This document shows positions 10,005-17,783 of a stretch of 39,035 nt of DNA, one piece after another. The translations under genes were made by a program, and so were the position numbers. The first letter of the stretch is position 1; each line of letters starts with the position of its first letter. The notes under the pieces are model-generated. The model was not told where the DNA came from, ran no database searches, and worked only from the letters and a program-made list of their open reading frames with translations. Source of the stretch: Pseudomonas citrullilanati (GTDB lineage Bacteria; Pseudomonadota; Gammaproteobacteria; Pseudomonadales; Pseudomonadaceae); assembly GCF_030580855.1 (NCBI RefSeq), contig NZ_JAUQOP010000047.1:1-39035 (forward strand), in the 5' to 3' direction.

Positions 10005-10361
10005 TTACTTGCGGATCGGCTTACGCGGACCTTTACGGGTACGCGCGTTGGTCTTGGTACGCTGACCGCGTACTGGCAGACCACGACGATGACGCAGACC
10101 GCGATAGCAACCGAGGTCCATCAAGCGCTTGATTTTCATGTTGATTTCGCGACGCAGGTCACCTTCAGTGGTGAACTTCGCCACTTCGCCACGCAGCTGT
10201 TCAATTTGCTCGTCGCTCAGATCCTTGATCTTTGCAGCTGGGTTGACCCCAGCAACTGCACAGATTTTCTGTGCAGTGGTGCGACCAACACCATAGATGT
10301 AGGTCAGCGAGATAACAGTATGCTTGTTATCTGGAATGTTGACGCCTGCAATACGGGCCAT
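10005..10361 (-). CDS. rpsM: 30S ribosomal protein S13
   Basis: S13 sits in the head of the small subunit, forms bridges to the large subunit and touches the P-site tRNA with its basic tail. The 118-residue protein starts MARIAGVNIPDNKHTVI, has the helix-hairpin-helix part YIYGVGRTTAQ and the RHRRGLPVRGQRTKTNARTR segment, and ends in a basic tail. It is the first gene of the alpha operon, with its own promoter about 60 bases upstream and a leader in which an S4-binding fold would be expected by analogy with E. coli. Confidence 0.98.
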   Translation of the reverse strand: MARIAGVNIPDNKHTVISLTYIYGVGRTTAQKICAVAGVNPAAKIKDLSDEQIEQLRGEVAKFTTEGDLRREINMKIKRLMDLGCYRGLRHRRGLPVRGQRTKTNARTRKGPRKPIRK

Positions 10362-10420
10362 TCAGTGGGACTCCAATTGACAGCTACCTACGCCCCGGAA
10401 GCCAAGAAATAGGGCGCGAG

Positions 10421-10449
10421 ATAATATCGCTGTAATAACAAATAATCAA
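10421..10449 (-). promoter_or_regulatory. Promoter of the alpha operon (rpsM-rpsK-rpsD-rpoA-rplQ)
   Basis: On the minus strand TTGATT (10449-10444) and TATTAT (10426-10421) are separated by exactly 17 bases, a good sigma-70 promoter. The discriminator after the -10 is CTCGCG, G/C-rich as in promoters repressed by ppGpp. The -35 box starts at the base directly after the rpmJ terminator stem. The leader to rpsM is about 50 bases. Confidence 0.75.
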
Positions 10450-10473
10450 CCCGGCAGCGCACTAGCTGCCGGG
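10450..10473 (-). terminator. Stem-loop terminator at the end of the spc operon (after rpmJ)
   Basis: A perfect 9-bp GC-rich stem (10450-10458 with 10465-10473) has a six-base loop and lies 18 bases after the rpmJ stop. On the minus strand it is followed by TTGATTATTTG, which is T-rich but not a clean T run, so termination may be partial. The same bases form the -35 region of the alpha operon promoter. Confidence 0.7.
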
Positions 10474-10491
10474 CTTAAAGCACAATCACAC

Positions 10492-10608
10492 TCAGCCTTG
10501 GCGCTGTTTGTGACGCGGTTCCGCGCTGCAAATTACCCGAACAACACCTTCGCGGCGAATAATCTTGCAGTTACGGCACAGCTTTTTCACCGATGCACGA
10601 ACTTTCAT
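10492..10608 (-). CDS. rpmJ: 50S ribosomal protein L36
   Basis: L36 is the smallest large-subunit protein and binds 23S rRNA near the L7/L12 stalk base. The 38-residue protein opens [19 protein letters not shown] and ends EPRHKQRQG. Cys11, Cys14, Cys27 and His33 form the zinc ribbon of the C+ type; a zinc-free paralogue often exists elsewhere in Pseudomonas genomes. The ATG at 10608 has GGAG a few bases upstream. It follows secY by 30 bases, the usual end of the spc operon. Confidence 0.96.
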
Positions 10609-10638
10609 CACCAACTCCTCGAACCTTATGGACGCTAC

Positions 10639-11967
10639 TCAGCGCAACATGCCGCTGCCGTAGCCCTTCAGGTTGGCTTTCTTCATCAGGGATTCGTACT
10701 GGTGCGAAACGAGGTGCGATTGTACTTGGGACATGAAGTCCATCACAACCACGACCACGATCAGCAACGAGGTCCCGCCAAGGTAGAACGGTACGTTTGC
10801 CGCCACCACCAGGAACTGGGGCAGAAGGCAGACGGCCGTCATGTAAAGAGCACCGAACATGGTCAAGCGAGTCAGAACGCCATCAATGTAGCGCGCAGAC
10901 TGCTCACCTGGACGGATGCCCGGAATAAAGGCACCGGACTTCTTCAGGTTTTCCGCTACGTCTTTCGGATTGAACATCAACGCCGTATAGAAGAAGCAGA
11001 AGAAAATAATCCCTGCACTAAACAGCAGAATATTCAACGGCTGACCAGGAGCGATCGACTGCGAGATGTCCTGCAACCAGCCCATACCTTCAGACTGGCC
11101 GAACCAGGCACCCAACGAAGCCGGGAACAGCAGGATGCTGCTCGCGAAAATAGCCGGGATAACGCCGGCCATGTTCACTTTCAACGGCAAGTGGCTGGTC
11201 TGCGCAGCAAACACCTTGCGGCCCTGCTGACGCTTGGCGTAGTGAACAGCAATACGACGCTGACCACGCTCGATGAACACCACGAAACCGATAATCGCTA
11301 CTGCCAGCAGACCGATGGCAACCAGGGCGAAAATGTTGATATCACCCTGACGCGCAGACTCGAAAGACTGCCCGATCGCTCTCGGAAGACCGGCGACGAT
11401 ACCTGCGAAGATCAACATCGAGATACCGTTGCCAACACCACGCTCAGTAATCTGCTCACCCAGCCACATCATGAACATCGCGCCCGCCACGAAAGTGGTT
11501 ACCGCAACGAAATGAAAGCTGAAGTCAGCAGTGAACGAAACGCCCTGCCCTGCCAGGCCAATGGACATGCCAATGGCCTGGACGAGAGCGAGGACGACAG
11601 TGCCGTAGCGGGTGTACTGGCTGATCTTGCGACGGCCAGCTTCACCTTCCTTCTTCAACTGCTCCAGCTGCGGGCTGACGGCGCTCATCAACTGCATGAT
11701 GATCGATGCCGAAATGTACGGCATGATCCCCAGTGCAAAGATGCTCATCCGCTCCAGCGCGCCGCCGGAAAACATGTTGAACAAGCTAAGAATGGTCCCC
11801 TCATTCTGTCGAAACAGGTCCGCGAGTCGGTCCGGGTTGATACCTGGAACCGGGATGTGTGCGCCTATTCGGTAGACGATAATCGCCAGGAACAGAAAAC
11901 GCAGACGAGCCCAGAGTTCAGACATACCGCCTTTGCCGAGCGCAGAGAGAGCACCTTGCTTAGCCAT
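10639..11967 (-). CDS. secY: Protein translocase subunit SecY
   Basis: SecY forms the protein-conducting channel of the inner membrane together with SecE and SecG. The 442-residue protein has about ten hydrophobic segments. Recognisable parts are the N-terminal LRFLFLAIIVYRIGAHIPVPGI, shown here only to SecY's first membrane helix (LFLAIIVYRIGAHIPVP), the GIMPYISASIIMQL plug and second-helix region near 78-92, and the cytoplasmic loop YIDGVLTRLT near 350. The length matches the family (E. coli 443). Its ATG directly abuts the rplO stop, so translation is probably coupled. The partner gene secE is in the same window at 37363. Confidence 0.98.
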   Translation of the reverse strand: MAKQGALSALGKGGMSELWARLRFLFLAIIVYRIGAHIPVPGINPDRLADLFRQNEGTILSLFNMFSGGALERMSIFALGIMPYISASIIMQLMSAVSPQLEQLKKEGEAGRRKISQYTRYGTVVLALVQAIGMSIGLAGQGVSFTADFSFHFVAVTTFVAGAMFMMWLGEQITERGVGNGISMLIFAGIVAGLPRAIGQSFESARQGDINIFALVAIGLLAVAIIGFVVFIERGQRRIAVHYAKRQQGRKVFAAQTSHLPLKVNMAGVIPAIFASSILLFPASLGAWFGQSEGMGWLQDISQSIAPGQPLNILLFSAGIIFFCFFYTALMFNPKDVAENLKKSGAFIPGIRPGEQSARYIDGVLTRLTMFGALYMTAVCLLPQFLVVAANVPFYLGGTSLLIVVVVVMDFMSQVQSHLVSHQYESLMKKANLKGYGSGMLR

Positions 11968-12405
11968 TTATTCCTCGAACTTGCCGCCAGCTGCTTCGAT
12001 AGCCGCACGCGCACCTTTGGTGGCGCCGATTCCCTTTCCGATGGTGACAGCACGAGCAACTTCGCCCGACAGCATGATTTTCACACGCTGAACGTTCTGG
12101 TTGATCACGTTGGCATCCTTCAGGGACTGCACGGTGACGATGTCGCCGTCCACTTTGGCCAGCTCGGACAGACGCACTTCTGCGCGGTCCATGGCTTTCA
12201 GGGAAACGAAACCGAACTTCGGCAGGCGACGATGCAGCGGCTGTTGACCGCCTTCAAAGCCTGGAGCGATGGTGCCACCGGAGCGGGAGGTCTGACCTTT
12301 GTGGCCACGGCCACCGGTCTTGCCCAAACCACTACCGATACCACGGCCCGGACGATGTTTTTCGCGACGGGAACCCGGCGCTGGACTCAGATCATTGAGT
12401 TTCAT
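11968..12405 (-). CDS. rplO: 50S ribosomal protein L15
   Basis: L15 is a late-assembling large-subunit protein that reaches deep into 23S rRNA. The 145-residue protein starts MKLNDLSPAPGSRREKHRPG and has the glycine-rich GRGIGSGLGKTGGRGHKGQ extension near residues 21-39, which is the family hallmark. The ATG at 12405 lies 3 bases after the rpmD stop. The stop abuts the secY start with no gap. Confidence 0.98.
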   Translation of the reverse strand: MKLNDLSPAPGSRREKHRPGRGIGSGLGKTGGRGHKGQTSRSGGTIAPGFEGGQQPLHRRLPKFGFVSLKAMDRAEVRLSELAKVDGDIVTVQSLKDANVINQNVQRVKIMLSGEVARAVTIGKGIGATKGARAAIEAAGGKFEE

Positions 12406-12408
12406 CGA

Positions 12409-12585
12409 TTAACCCTCGACACGCAGCATGTAGTAGGCCTTGTTGATCATCCCGCGATTCTCGGGAGTATCCTGGACTTCTACAGTGTGACCGATGCGAC
12501 GCAGACCCAGACCCTTAACGCACAATTTGTGGTTAGGGATGCGGCCGGTCATGCTTTTGATCAGCGTAACTTTTACGGTAGCCAT
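12409..12585 (-). CDS. rpmD: 50S ribosomal protein L30
   Basis: L30 is a small peripheral large-subunit protein. The 58-residue frame reads [20 protein letters not shown] at its start, then [22 protein letters not shown], given here in its parts [13 protein letters not shown] and DTPENRGMI, and ends MLRVEG. E. coli L30 has 59 residues. Start ATG at 12585 and TAA stop at 12409-12411; only 2 bases separate it from rpsE and 3 from rplO, so translation is likely coupled across all three. Confidence 0.96.
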
Positions 12586-12587
12586 GA

Positions 12588-13088
12588 TCAGAAGATCTCC
12601 TTGACGCTTTTGCCACGCTTGGCGGCAATGGATTCAGGAGACTGCATAGCCTTCAGACCCTTGAAAGTGGCGTGAACCACGTTTACTGGGTTAGTCGAGC
12701 CGTAGCACTTGGCCAGAACGTTCTGAACGCCAGCAACTTCGAGGACAGCACGCATAGCGCCGCCAGCGATGATACCGGTACCTTCAGAAGCAGGCTGCAT
12801 GTATACCTTCGAAGCGCCGTGGGCGGACTTCATTGCGTACTGCAGGGTGGTGCCGTTCAGATCAACCTGGATCATGTTGCGGCGAGCAGCTTCCATTGCC
12901 TTCTGGATCGCAGCAGGCACTTCACGCGACTTGCCACGGCCGAAGCCAACACGGCCCTTACCATCACCTACCACGGTCAACGCGGTGAAAGTGAAGATAC
13001 GGCCGCCTTTAACGGTTTTGGCTACGCGGTTAACTTGAACCAGCTTCTCGATGTAGCCTTCGTCGCGCTTTTGGTCGTTATTTGACAT
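12588..13088 (-). CDS. rpsE: 30S ribosomal protein S5
   Basis: S5 acts in decoding accuracy and forms the mRNA entry channel with S3 and S4. The 166-residue protein has the double-stranded RNA-binding-like N-terminal domain ([19 protein letters not shown] region at about 19-38, the loop where spectinomycin resistance changes occur in E. coli) and the [18 protein letters not shown] segment. The loop appears unaltered. ATG at 13088; rplR lies 3 bases upstream and rpmD 2 bases downstream. Confidence 0.98.
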
Positions 13089-13091
13089 AAC

Positions 13092-13442
13092 TTAGAACTC
13101 CAGCCCAGCTTCACGAGCAGCATCAGCCAGCGCCTTGACGCGGCCGTGGTACTTGAAGCCAGAGCGGTCGAAAGCCACCTGCGAGACGCCAGCGGCTTTA
13201 GCACGCGTAGCGACCAGCTGGCCAACCTTAGTGGCCGCGTCGATGTTGCCAGTGGCGCCATCACGCAGTTCTTTATCCAAAGTCGAGGCACTTGCCAGGA
13301 CCTTGTTGCCGTCGGCCGAAATGACCTGGGCGTAGATGTGCTGCGAAGAGCGGAACACGCAGAGACGCACGACTTCGAGTTCGTGCATTTTCAGGCGTGC
13401 TTTGCGAGCGCGACGCAGTCGAGTAACTTTTTTGTCGGTCAT
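13092..13442 (-). CDS. rplR: 50S ribosomal protein L18
   Basis: L18 binds 5S rRNA together with L5 and L25 and brings it into the central protuberance. The 116-residue protein begins MTDKKVTRLRRARKARLKM, a basic 5S-binding tail, and includes LCVFRSSQHIYAQVI and AFDRSGFKYHGRVKALADAA. Length is as in the family (117 in E. coli). It is 10 bases after rplF and 3 bases before rpsE. Confidence 0.98.
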   Translation of the reverse strand: MTDKKVTRLRRARKARLKMHELEVVRLCVFRSSQHIYAQVISADGNKVLASASTLDKELRDGATGNIDAATKVGQLVATRAKAAGVSQVAFDRSGFKYHGRVKALADAAREAGLEF

Positions 13443-13452
13443 TTGCTATGCC

Positions 13453-13986
13453 CTACTTCTTCTTGGCTTCTTTACGACGGACGACTTCGTCCGCGTAGCG
13501 CACACCTTTGCCTTTGTACGGCTCTGGTGGACGGAAGTCGCGGATCTCGGCGGCCACTTGACCTACCAGCTGCTTGTCGATGCCCTTGATCAGGATATCG
13601 GTCTGGCTAGGAGTCTCAGCGGTGATGCCTTCCGGCAGTTCGTAATCCACTGGGTGCGAGAAGCCAAGAGCCAGGTTCAGAACCGAGCCTTTTGCTTGCG
13701 CTTTGTAACCAACACCGACCAGCTGGAGCTTGCGCTCGAAGCCTTGGCTTACGCCTTGGACCATGTTGTTTACCAACGCACGAGTGGTACCAGCCATTGC
13801 GCGAGTCTGTTGATCGCCGTTGCGAGCAGCGAAACGCAGCTCACCAGCTTCTTCAACGATCTCAACGGACGAATGGATGTTCAGTTCAAGAGTGCCCTTG
13901 GCACCCTTCACCGAAAGCTGTTGGCCTGCGAATTTGACTTCGACGCCGGCTGGCAGCTTAACGGGGTTCTTAGCGACGCGAGACAT
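13453..13986 (-). CDS. rplF: 50S ribosomal protein L6
   Basis: L6 sits near the sarcin-ricin loop and the factor-binding site. The 177-residue protein starts MSRVAKNPVKLPAGVEVKF and carries two tandem copies of the L6 fold (about 10-80 and 90-165), with the C-terminal motif DIRDFRPPEPYKGKGVRY represented as FRPPEPYKGKGVRY. Length equals E. coli L6. It is 12 bases after rpsH and 10 before rplR. Confidence 0.98.
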   Translation of the reverse strand: MSRVAKNPVKLPAGVEVKFAGQQLSVKGAKGTLELNIHSSVEIVEEAGELRFAARNGDQQTRAMAGTTRALVNNMVQGVSQGFERKLQLVGVGYKAQAKGSVLNLALGFSHPVDYELPEGITAETPSQTDILIKGIDKQLVGQVAAEIRDFRPPEPYKGKGVRYADEVVRRKEAKKK

Positions 13987-13998
13987 GCTTATCCCCCC

Positions 13999-14391
13999 TT
14001 AGAACACAGTGCAAAGAACTTCGCCGCCGACACCGGCAGCGCGCGCAGCACGATCAGTCATCACACCCTTGTTGGTGGAGACGATAGACACGCCCAGGCC
14101 GCCGCGAACTTTCGGCAGATCCTCAACGGACTTGTACTGACGCAGGCCTGGACGGCTAACGCGCTTCACTTCCTCGATGACCGGACGGCCTTCGAAGTAC
14201 TTCAGCTCGATGGACAGCAGAGGCTTGATTTCGCTGCTGATCTGATAACCCGCGATGTAACCTTCGTCCTTCAGGACTTTTGCTACAGCCACCTTCAACG
14301 TGGAAGACGGCATGCTGACGACGGACTTTTCAGCCATCTGGGCATTACGGATTCGAGTTAGCATGTCCGCTAACGGGTCCTGCATACTCAT
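13999..14391 (-). CDS. rpsH: 30S ribosomal protein S8
   Basis: S8 is a primary binder of the central domain of 16S rRNA and in E. coli represses the spc operon by binding mRNA near rplE. The 130-residue protein starts MSMQDPLADMLTRIRNAQM and ends with the family motif GLGVSIVSTNKGVMTDR then AARAAGVGGEVLCTVF. Length is that of E. coli S8. It is separated from rpsN by 209 structured bases that carry a probable internal promoter, unlike the tightly packed genes on either side. Confidence 0.98.
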   Translation of the reverse strand: MSMQDPLADMLTRIRNAQMAEKSVVSMPSSTLKVAVAKVLKDEGYIAGYQISSEIKPLLSIELKYFEGRPVIEEVKRVSRPGLRQYKSVEDLPKVRGGLGVSIVSTNKGVMTDRAARAAGVGGEVLCTVF

Positions 14392-14471
14392 GGGCTAGAC
14401 GCTCCTAATGCAAAAAAATTAGCCTTGCGGCTACTACTTGTCGCCGAGAAATTCCGGGCACGAAAAACACG

Positions 14472-14485
14472 GGCTCAGGCGAGCC
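14472..14485. other. Small stem-loop in the rpsH leader
   Basis: A 5-bp stem GGCTC/GAGCC with a four-base loop lies just downstream of the -10 box of the candidate rpsH promoter, so it would be near the 5' end of that transcript. It could stabilise the RNA; no known family recognised. Confidence 0.35.
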
Positions 14486-14489
14486 GGGT

Positions 14490-14518
14490 ATTCTAGACAC
14501 ACCCCAGAAATGAATCAA
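14490..14518 (-). promoter_or_regulatory. Candidate internal promoter upstream of rpsH
   Basis: On the minus strand TTGATT (14518-14513) and TAGAAT (14495-14490) are exactly 17 bases apart. The -10 matches consensus at 5 of 6 positions and is followed by ACCCGGC, a G/C-rich discriminator. The -35 box overlaps the descending arm of a 10-bp hairpin. The leader to rpsH would be about 90 bases. Confidence 0.6.
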
Positions 14519-14537
14519 GCCCCAAAAGGGGCTTGAT
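14514..14537 (-). terminator. Stem-loop between rpsN and rpsH, possible attenuator
   Basis: A perfect 10-bp stem (14514-14523 with 14528-14537) with a four-base loop follows rpsN. On the minus strand the next bases are CATTTCTGG, not a clean T run, so it is at best a partial terminator or an RNA processing and stability element. Upstream of it in the transcript lie two palindromes, CCACCGGTGG (14550-14559) and TCAGGATCCTGA (14560-14571). Confidence 0.55.
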
Positions 14538-14600
14538 CCAGATTCAAGGCCACCGGTGGTCAGGATCCTGAGACCCTGAACACCGAGACGTTGACAGTGC

Positions 14601-14906
14601 TTACCAGCTGGCCTTGACCAGACCTGGTACGTCACCACGCATTGCAGCTTGACGCAGCATGTTACGGCCGAGGCCGAACTTGCGGTACACGCCGTGCGGA
14701 CGACCAGTCAGGCGGCAGCGGTTACGCATGCGCGAGGCGCTGGCGTCACGTGGCTGCTTCTGCAGGGCTACGGTAGCTTCCCAACGTGCTTCTGGACTTG
14801 CGTTCAGATCCACGATGATCGCTTTCAGCGCTGCACGCTTGGTGGCGTACTTGGCAACGGTGAGCTGACGCTTCAGCTCACGGTTCTTCATGCTCTTCTT
14901 GGCCAT
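14601..14906 (-). CDS. rpsN: 30S ribosomal protein S14
   Basis: S14 belongs to the head of the small subunit near S3, S10 and S19. I start at the ATG at 14906 (MAKKSMKNRELKR), giving 101 residues, the length of the long, zinc-free (C-minus) S14 type; the frame is open 22 codons further but those residues overlap rplE. No CxxC pairs are present. The closing GRPHGVYRKFGLGRNMLRQ is diagnostic. It is 13 bases after rplE. Confidence 0.97.
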   Translation of the reverse strand: MAKKSMKNRELKRQLTVAKYATKRAALKAIIVDLNASPEARWEATVALQKQPRDASASRMRNRCRLTGRPHGVYRKFGLGRNMLRQAAMRGDVPGLVKASW

Positions 14907-14919
14907 TTTCCTACTCCAA

Positions 14920-15459
14920 TCAGTTGCGGAACGGGAATTTGAAAGCGCGCAGCAGTGCGCGACCTTCGTCATCCGTCCGAGCAGTGGTGGTCAGGGTAAT
15001 GTCCAGACCGCGGAGAGCGTCGATCTTGTCGTAATCGATTTCCGGGAAGATGATCTGCTCTTTCACGCCCATGCTGTAGTTGCCACGACCATCGAAGGAC
15101 TTGGCATTCAGGCCGCGGAAGTCGCGAACCCGAGGCAGGGAGATCGACAGCAGACGATCCAGGAACTCGTACATACGCTCACGGCGCAGGGTCACTTTGA
15201 CGCCGATCGGCCAACCTTCACGGACTTTAAAGCCAGCGATGGATTTCCGAGCGTAAGTCACGACGACTTTCTGACCGGTGATCTTTTCCAGGTCAGCAAC
15301 AGCGTGCTCGATGACTTTCTTGTCGCCGATCGCTTCGCCCAGACCCATGTTCAGGGTGATTTTGGTAACGCGCGGAACTTCCATCACGTTCGAAAGCTTA
15401 AGTTCTTCCTTAAGTTTCGGTGCGATTTCCTTCCGGTAAATCTCTTTTAGTCGTGCCAT
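14920..15459 (-). CDS. rplE: 50S ribosomal protein L5
   Basis: L5 binds 5S rRNA and contacts P-site tRNA and S13. The 179-residue protein starts MARLKEIYRKEIAPKLKEE and includes KITLNMGLGEAIGDKK near residues 33-48 and VTYARKSIAGFKVREG near 70-85. Length equals E. coli L5. It is 20 bases after rplX. In E. coli the S8 repressor site lies at the start of this gene; I did not find an obvious copy by eye. Confidence 0.98.
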   Translation of the reverse strand: MARLKEIYRKEIAPKLKEELKLSNVMEVPRVTKITLNMGLGEAIGDKKVIEHAVADLEKITGQKVVVTYARKSIAGFKVREGWPIGVKVTLRRERMYEFLDRLLSISLPRVRDFRGLNAKSFDGRGNYSMGVKEQIIFPEIDYDKIDALRGLDITLTTTARTDDEGRALLRAFKFPFRN

Positions 15460-15479
15460 GGTCTTCTACCTAGCAGTGT

Positions 15480-15794
15480 TCAAGCATCAACCGCTTTTTG
15501 GGTCGACTTGAAGACACGAATTTTCTTACCGTCTTCTACTTTGAAACCAACGCGGTCAGCCTTGTTGGTTTCGCCGTTGAAGATGGCGACGTTGGAAGCG
15601 TGCAGTGGCGCTTCTTTCTCGACGATACCGCCCTGTACGCCCGACATCGGGTTAGGCTTGGTATGACGCTTGACCAGGTTCAGACCACCTACAACCAGAC
15701 GGTTGTCAGCAAGAACCTTCAGCACCTTACCGCGCTTACCTTTGTCTTTGCCGGCGATCACGATGATCTCGTCGTCACGACGAATCTTTTGCAT
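15480..15794 (-). CDS. rplX: 50S ribosomal protein L24
   Basis: L24 is an assembly initiator of the large subunit located near the tunnel exit. The 104-residue protein contains the KOW motif in DEIIVIAGKDKGKRGKVLKV (residues 8-27) and the KPNPMSGVQGGIVEKEAPLH segment. Length matches E. coli (104). It is 11 bases after rplN and 20 before rplE. Confidence 0.98.
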   Translation of the reverse strand: MQKIRRDDEIIVIAGKDKGKRGKVLKVLADNRLVVGGLNLVKRHTKPNPMSGVQGGIVEKEAPLHASNVAIFNGETNKADRVGFKVEDGKKIRVFKSTQKAVDA

Positions 15795-15805
15795 GTCGGA
15801 TCTCC

Positions 15806-16174
15806 TTACAGCACTTCTGGGGCGAGCGAGACGATCTTCATGAACTTCTCAGTACGAAGTTCACGGGTCACTGGCCCAAAGATACGGGTGCCGATCGGCT
15901 CTTGCTTGGTGTTCAACAGAACAGCAGCGTTGCCATCAAAGCGGATGATGGAGCCGTCAGCACGACGAACGCCATGGCGAGTGCGGACTACGACAGCAGT
16001 CATCACTTGGCCTTTCTTCACCTTACCGCGCGGAATTGCTTCCTTGACGGTCACTTTGATGATGTCACCGATACCAGCGTAACGACGATGGGAGCCACCC
16101 AGCACCTTGATGCACATAACGCGGCGAGCGCCGCTGTTATCGGCCACATCGAGCATGGATTGAGTCTGAATCAT
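15806..16174 (-). CDS. rplN: 50S ribosomal protein L14
   Basis: L14 is at the subunit interface and is the docking site of the silencing factor RsfS. The 122-residue protein starts MIQTQSMLDVADNSGARRVM and carries the family motif GDIIKVTVKEAIPRGKVKKG. It is the first gene of the classical spc operon, but only 23 bases separate it from rpsQ and I see no terminator or promoter there, so it is probably read through from the S10 operon. Confidence 0.98.
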   Translation of the reverse strand: MIQTQSMLDVADNSGARRVMCIKVLGGSHRRYAGIGDIIKVTVKEAIPRGKVKKGQVMTAVVVRTRHGVRRADGSIIRFDGNAAVLLNTKQEPIGTRIFGPVTRELRTEKFMKIVSLAPEVL

Positions 16175-16197
16175 ATAATTTCTCCGACCCCTAGCCC

Positions 16198-16464
16198 TTA
16201 GACTTCCACAGCGCGTTCGAGAACATCAACCAGCGCCCAAGACTTGGTCTTGGCCATCGGACGAGTTTCACGAATAGTGACCTTGTCGCCGATGTGGCAC
16301 TGATTGGTTTCGTCGTGCGCGTGCAGCTTAGTCGAACGCTTAACGTATTTACCGTAGATCGGGTGCTTGACGCGACGCTCGATCAGAACGGTGATGGTTT
16401 TGTCCATCTTGTCGCTGACAACACGGCCAGTCAGCGTACGGACAGTTTTTTCGGCTTCTGCCAT
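16198..16464 (-). CDS. rpsQ: 30S ribosomal protein S17
   Basis: S17 is an early-binding small-subunit protein with an OB fold. The 88-residue protein includes LTGRVVSDKMDKTITVLIER and the family signature GDKVTIRETRPMAKTKSWAL. Length is 84-88 in the family. It follows rpmC by 2 bases and is the last gene of the classical S10 operon. Confidence 0.98.
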   Translation of the reverse strand: MAEAEKTVRTLTGRVVSDKMDKTITVLIERRVKHPIYGKYVKRSTKLHAHDETNQCHIGDKVTIRETRPMAKTKSWALVDVLERAVEV

Positions 16465-16466
16465 GA

Positions 16467-16658
16467 TTACTTACCTGCCTGCTGGTTGAGCACAGTTTTC
16501 ACGCGAGCGATGTCACGCTTAACTTGCGAGAGCAGATGAGACTGCCCCAACTGGCCAGTTGCCTTCTGCATGCGCAGATTGAACTGGTCGCGCAGCAGGC
16601 CGAGCAGTTGCTCGTTCAGCTGCTGTGCTGATTTTTCACGAAGTTCATTCGCTTTCAT
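16467..16658 (-). CDS. rpmC: 50S ribosomal protein L29
   Basis: L29 lies beside L23 at the peptide exit and forms part of the docking site for trigger factor and SRP. I choose the ATG at 16658 ([17 protein letters not shown]) rather than the GTG one codon earlier, giving 63 residues, the E. coli length. It is two antiparallel helices by composition. Start overlaps the rplP stop by one base (TGATG), implying translational coupling. Confidence 0.97.
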
Positions 16659-17071
16659 CACATCACCGTCCGTTTAACAAAGGAGGTGGCGAGCGGCAGC
16701 TTTGCAGCAGCCAGGGCGAAAGCCTCACGCGCCAGCTCTTCAGAAACACCCTCGATTTCATACAGGACTTTGCCTGGCTGAATCTGGGCAACCCAGTACT
16801 CCACGTTACCCTTACCTTTACCCATCCGAACTTCGAGTGGTTTCTTGGTGACAGGCTTGTCCGGGAATACACGGATCCAGATCTTGCCGCCACGTTTTAC
16901 GTGACGGGTCAGGGCACGACGCGCTGACTCGATCTGACGAGCGGTGAGACGACCACGAGCAACAGACTTCAGCGCGAACTCGCCGAAGCTGACTTTGCTA
17001 CCGCGCAATGCCAGGCCACGGTTGTGACCGGTCATTTGCTTGCGGAACTTCGTACGCTTTGGTTGCAACAT
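16658..17071 (-). CDS. rplP: 50S ribosomal protein L16
   Basis: L16 is needed for late assembly of the large subunit and contacts the A-site tRNA elbow. The 137-residue protein starts [19 protein letters not shown] and contains [19 protein letters not shown] near residues 66-84; the Arg of VRMGKG is the residue hydroxylated by YcfD in E. coli. Length is 136-137 in the family. It is 12 bases after rpsC and overlaps rpmC by one base. Confidence 0.98.
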
Positions 17072-17083
17072 TTGGCGTACCCC

Positions 17084-17770
17084 TTACTTAGCAGCTTTTT
17101 TACGAGGCGCTGGTGCTTGTGGCTTCAGTTCTTCTTGGCGACCACCGATTACTTCGCCTTTGAAGATCCAAACCTTTACACCGATCACACCGTAGGTGGT
17201 GTGAGCTTCGTAGTTGGCATAGTCGATGTCGGCACGCAGGGTGTGCAGTGGCACACGACCTTCGCGATACCATTCAGTACGTGCGATTTCAGCACCGCCG
17301 AGACGACCGCTCACTTGGATTTTGATGCCTTTGGCACCAATGCGCATGGCGTTCTGTACAGCGCGCTTCATAGCGCGACGGAACATGACGCGACGCTCCA
17401 GCTGCTGAGCTACGCTCTGCGCAACCAGCATACCGTCGAGTTCCGGCTTGCGGATCTCTTCGATATTGATGTGCACAGGCACACCCATTTGCTTGGTCAG
17501 GTCCTGACGCAGTTTCTCAACATCTTCACCTTTCTTCCCGATAACGATACCTGGGCGAGCGGTGTGGATGGTGATACGTGCAGTCTGAGCCGGACGATGG
17601 ATATCGATACGGCTTACGGACGCGCTTTTTAGTTTGTCTTGGAGATACTCACGCACCTTCAGATCAGCGAACAAGTAGTCCGCATAAGTCCGACCGTCTG
17701 CGTACCAGACGGAGGTGTGCTCCTTGACGATTCCCAGGCGAATGCCAATGGGATGTACTTTCTGACCCAT
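17084..17770 (-). CDS. rpsC: 30S ribosomal protein S3
   Basis: S3 forms the mRNA entry tunnel with S4 and S5 and has helicase-assisting activity. I start at the ATG at 17770 ([15 protein letters not shown]), giving 228 residues as in P. aeruginosa; the open frame runs 28 codons further into rplV without family resemblance. A KH domain lies at about 39-107 with the GxxG loop GKKG in [14 protein letters not shown]. It is 13 bases after rplV. Confidence 0.98.
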
Positions 17771-17783
17771 CTCTTCGACTCCG

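Noticed and set aside
16175..16197. A separate spc operon promoter before rplN
   Set aside because: The rpsQ-rplN gap is only 23 bases with no -10/-35 pair or terminator; S10 and spc genes look continuous.
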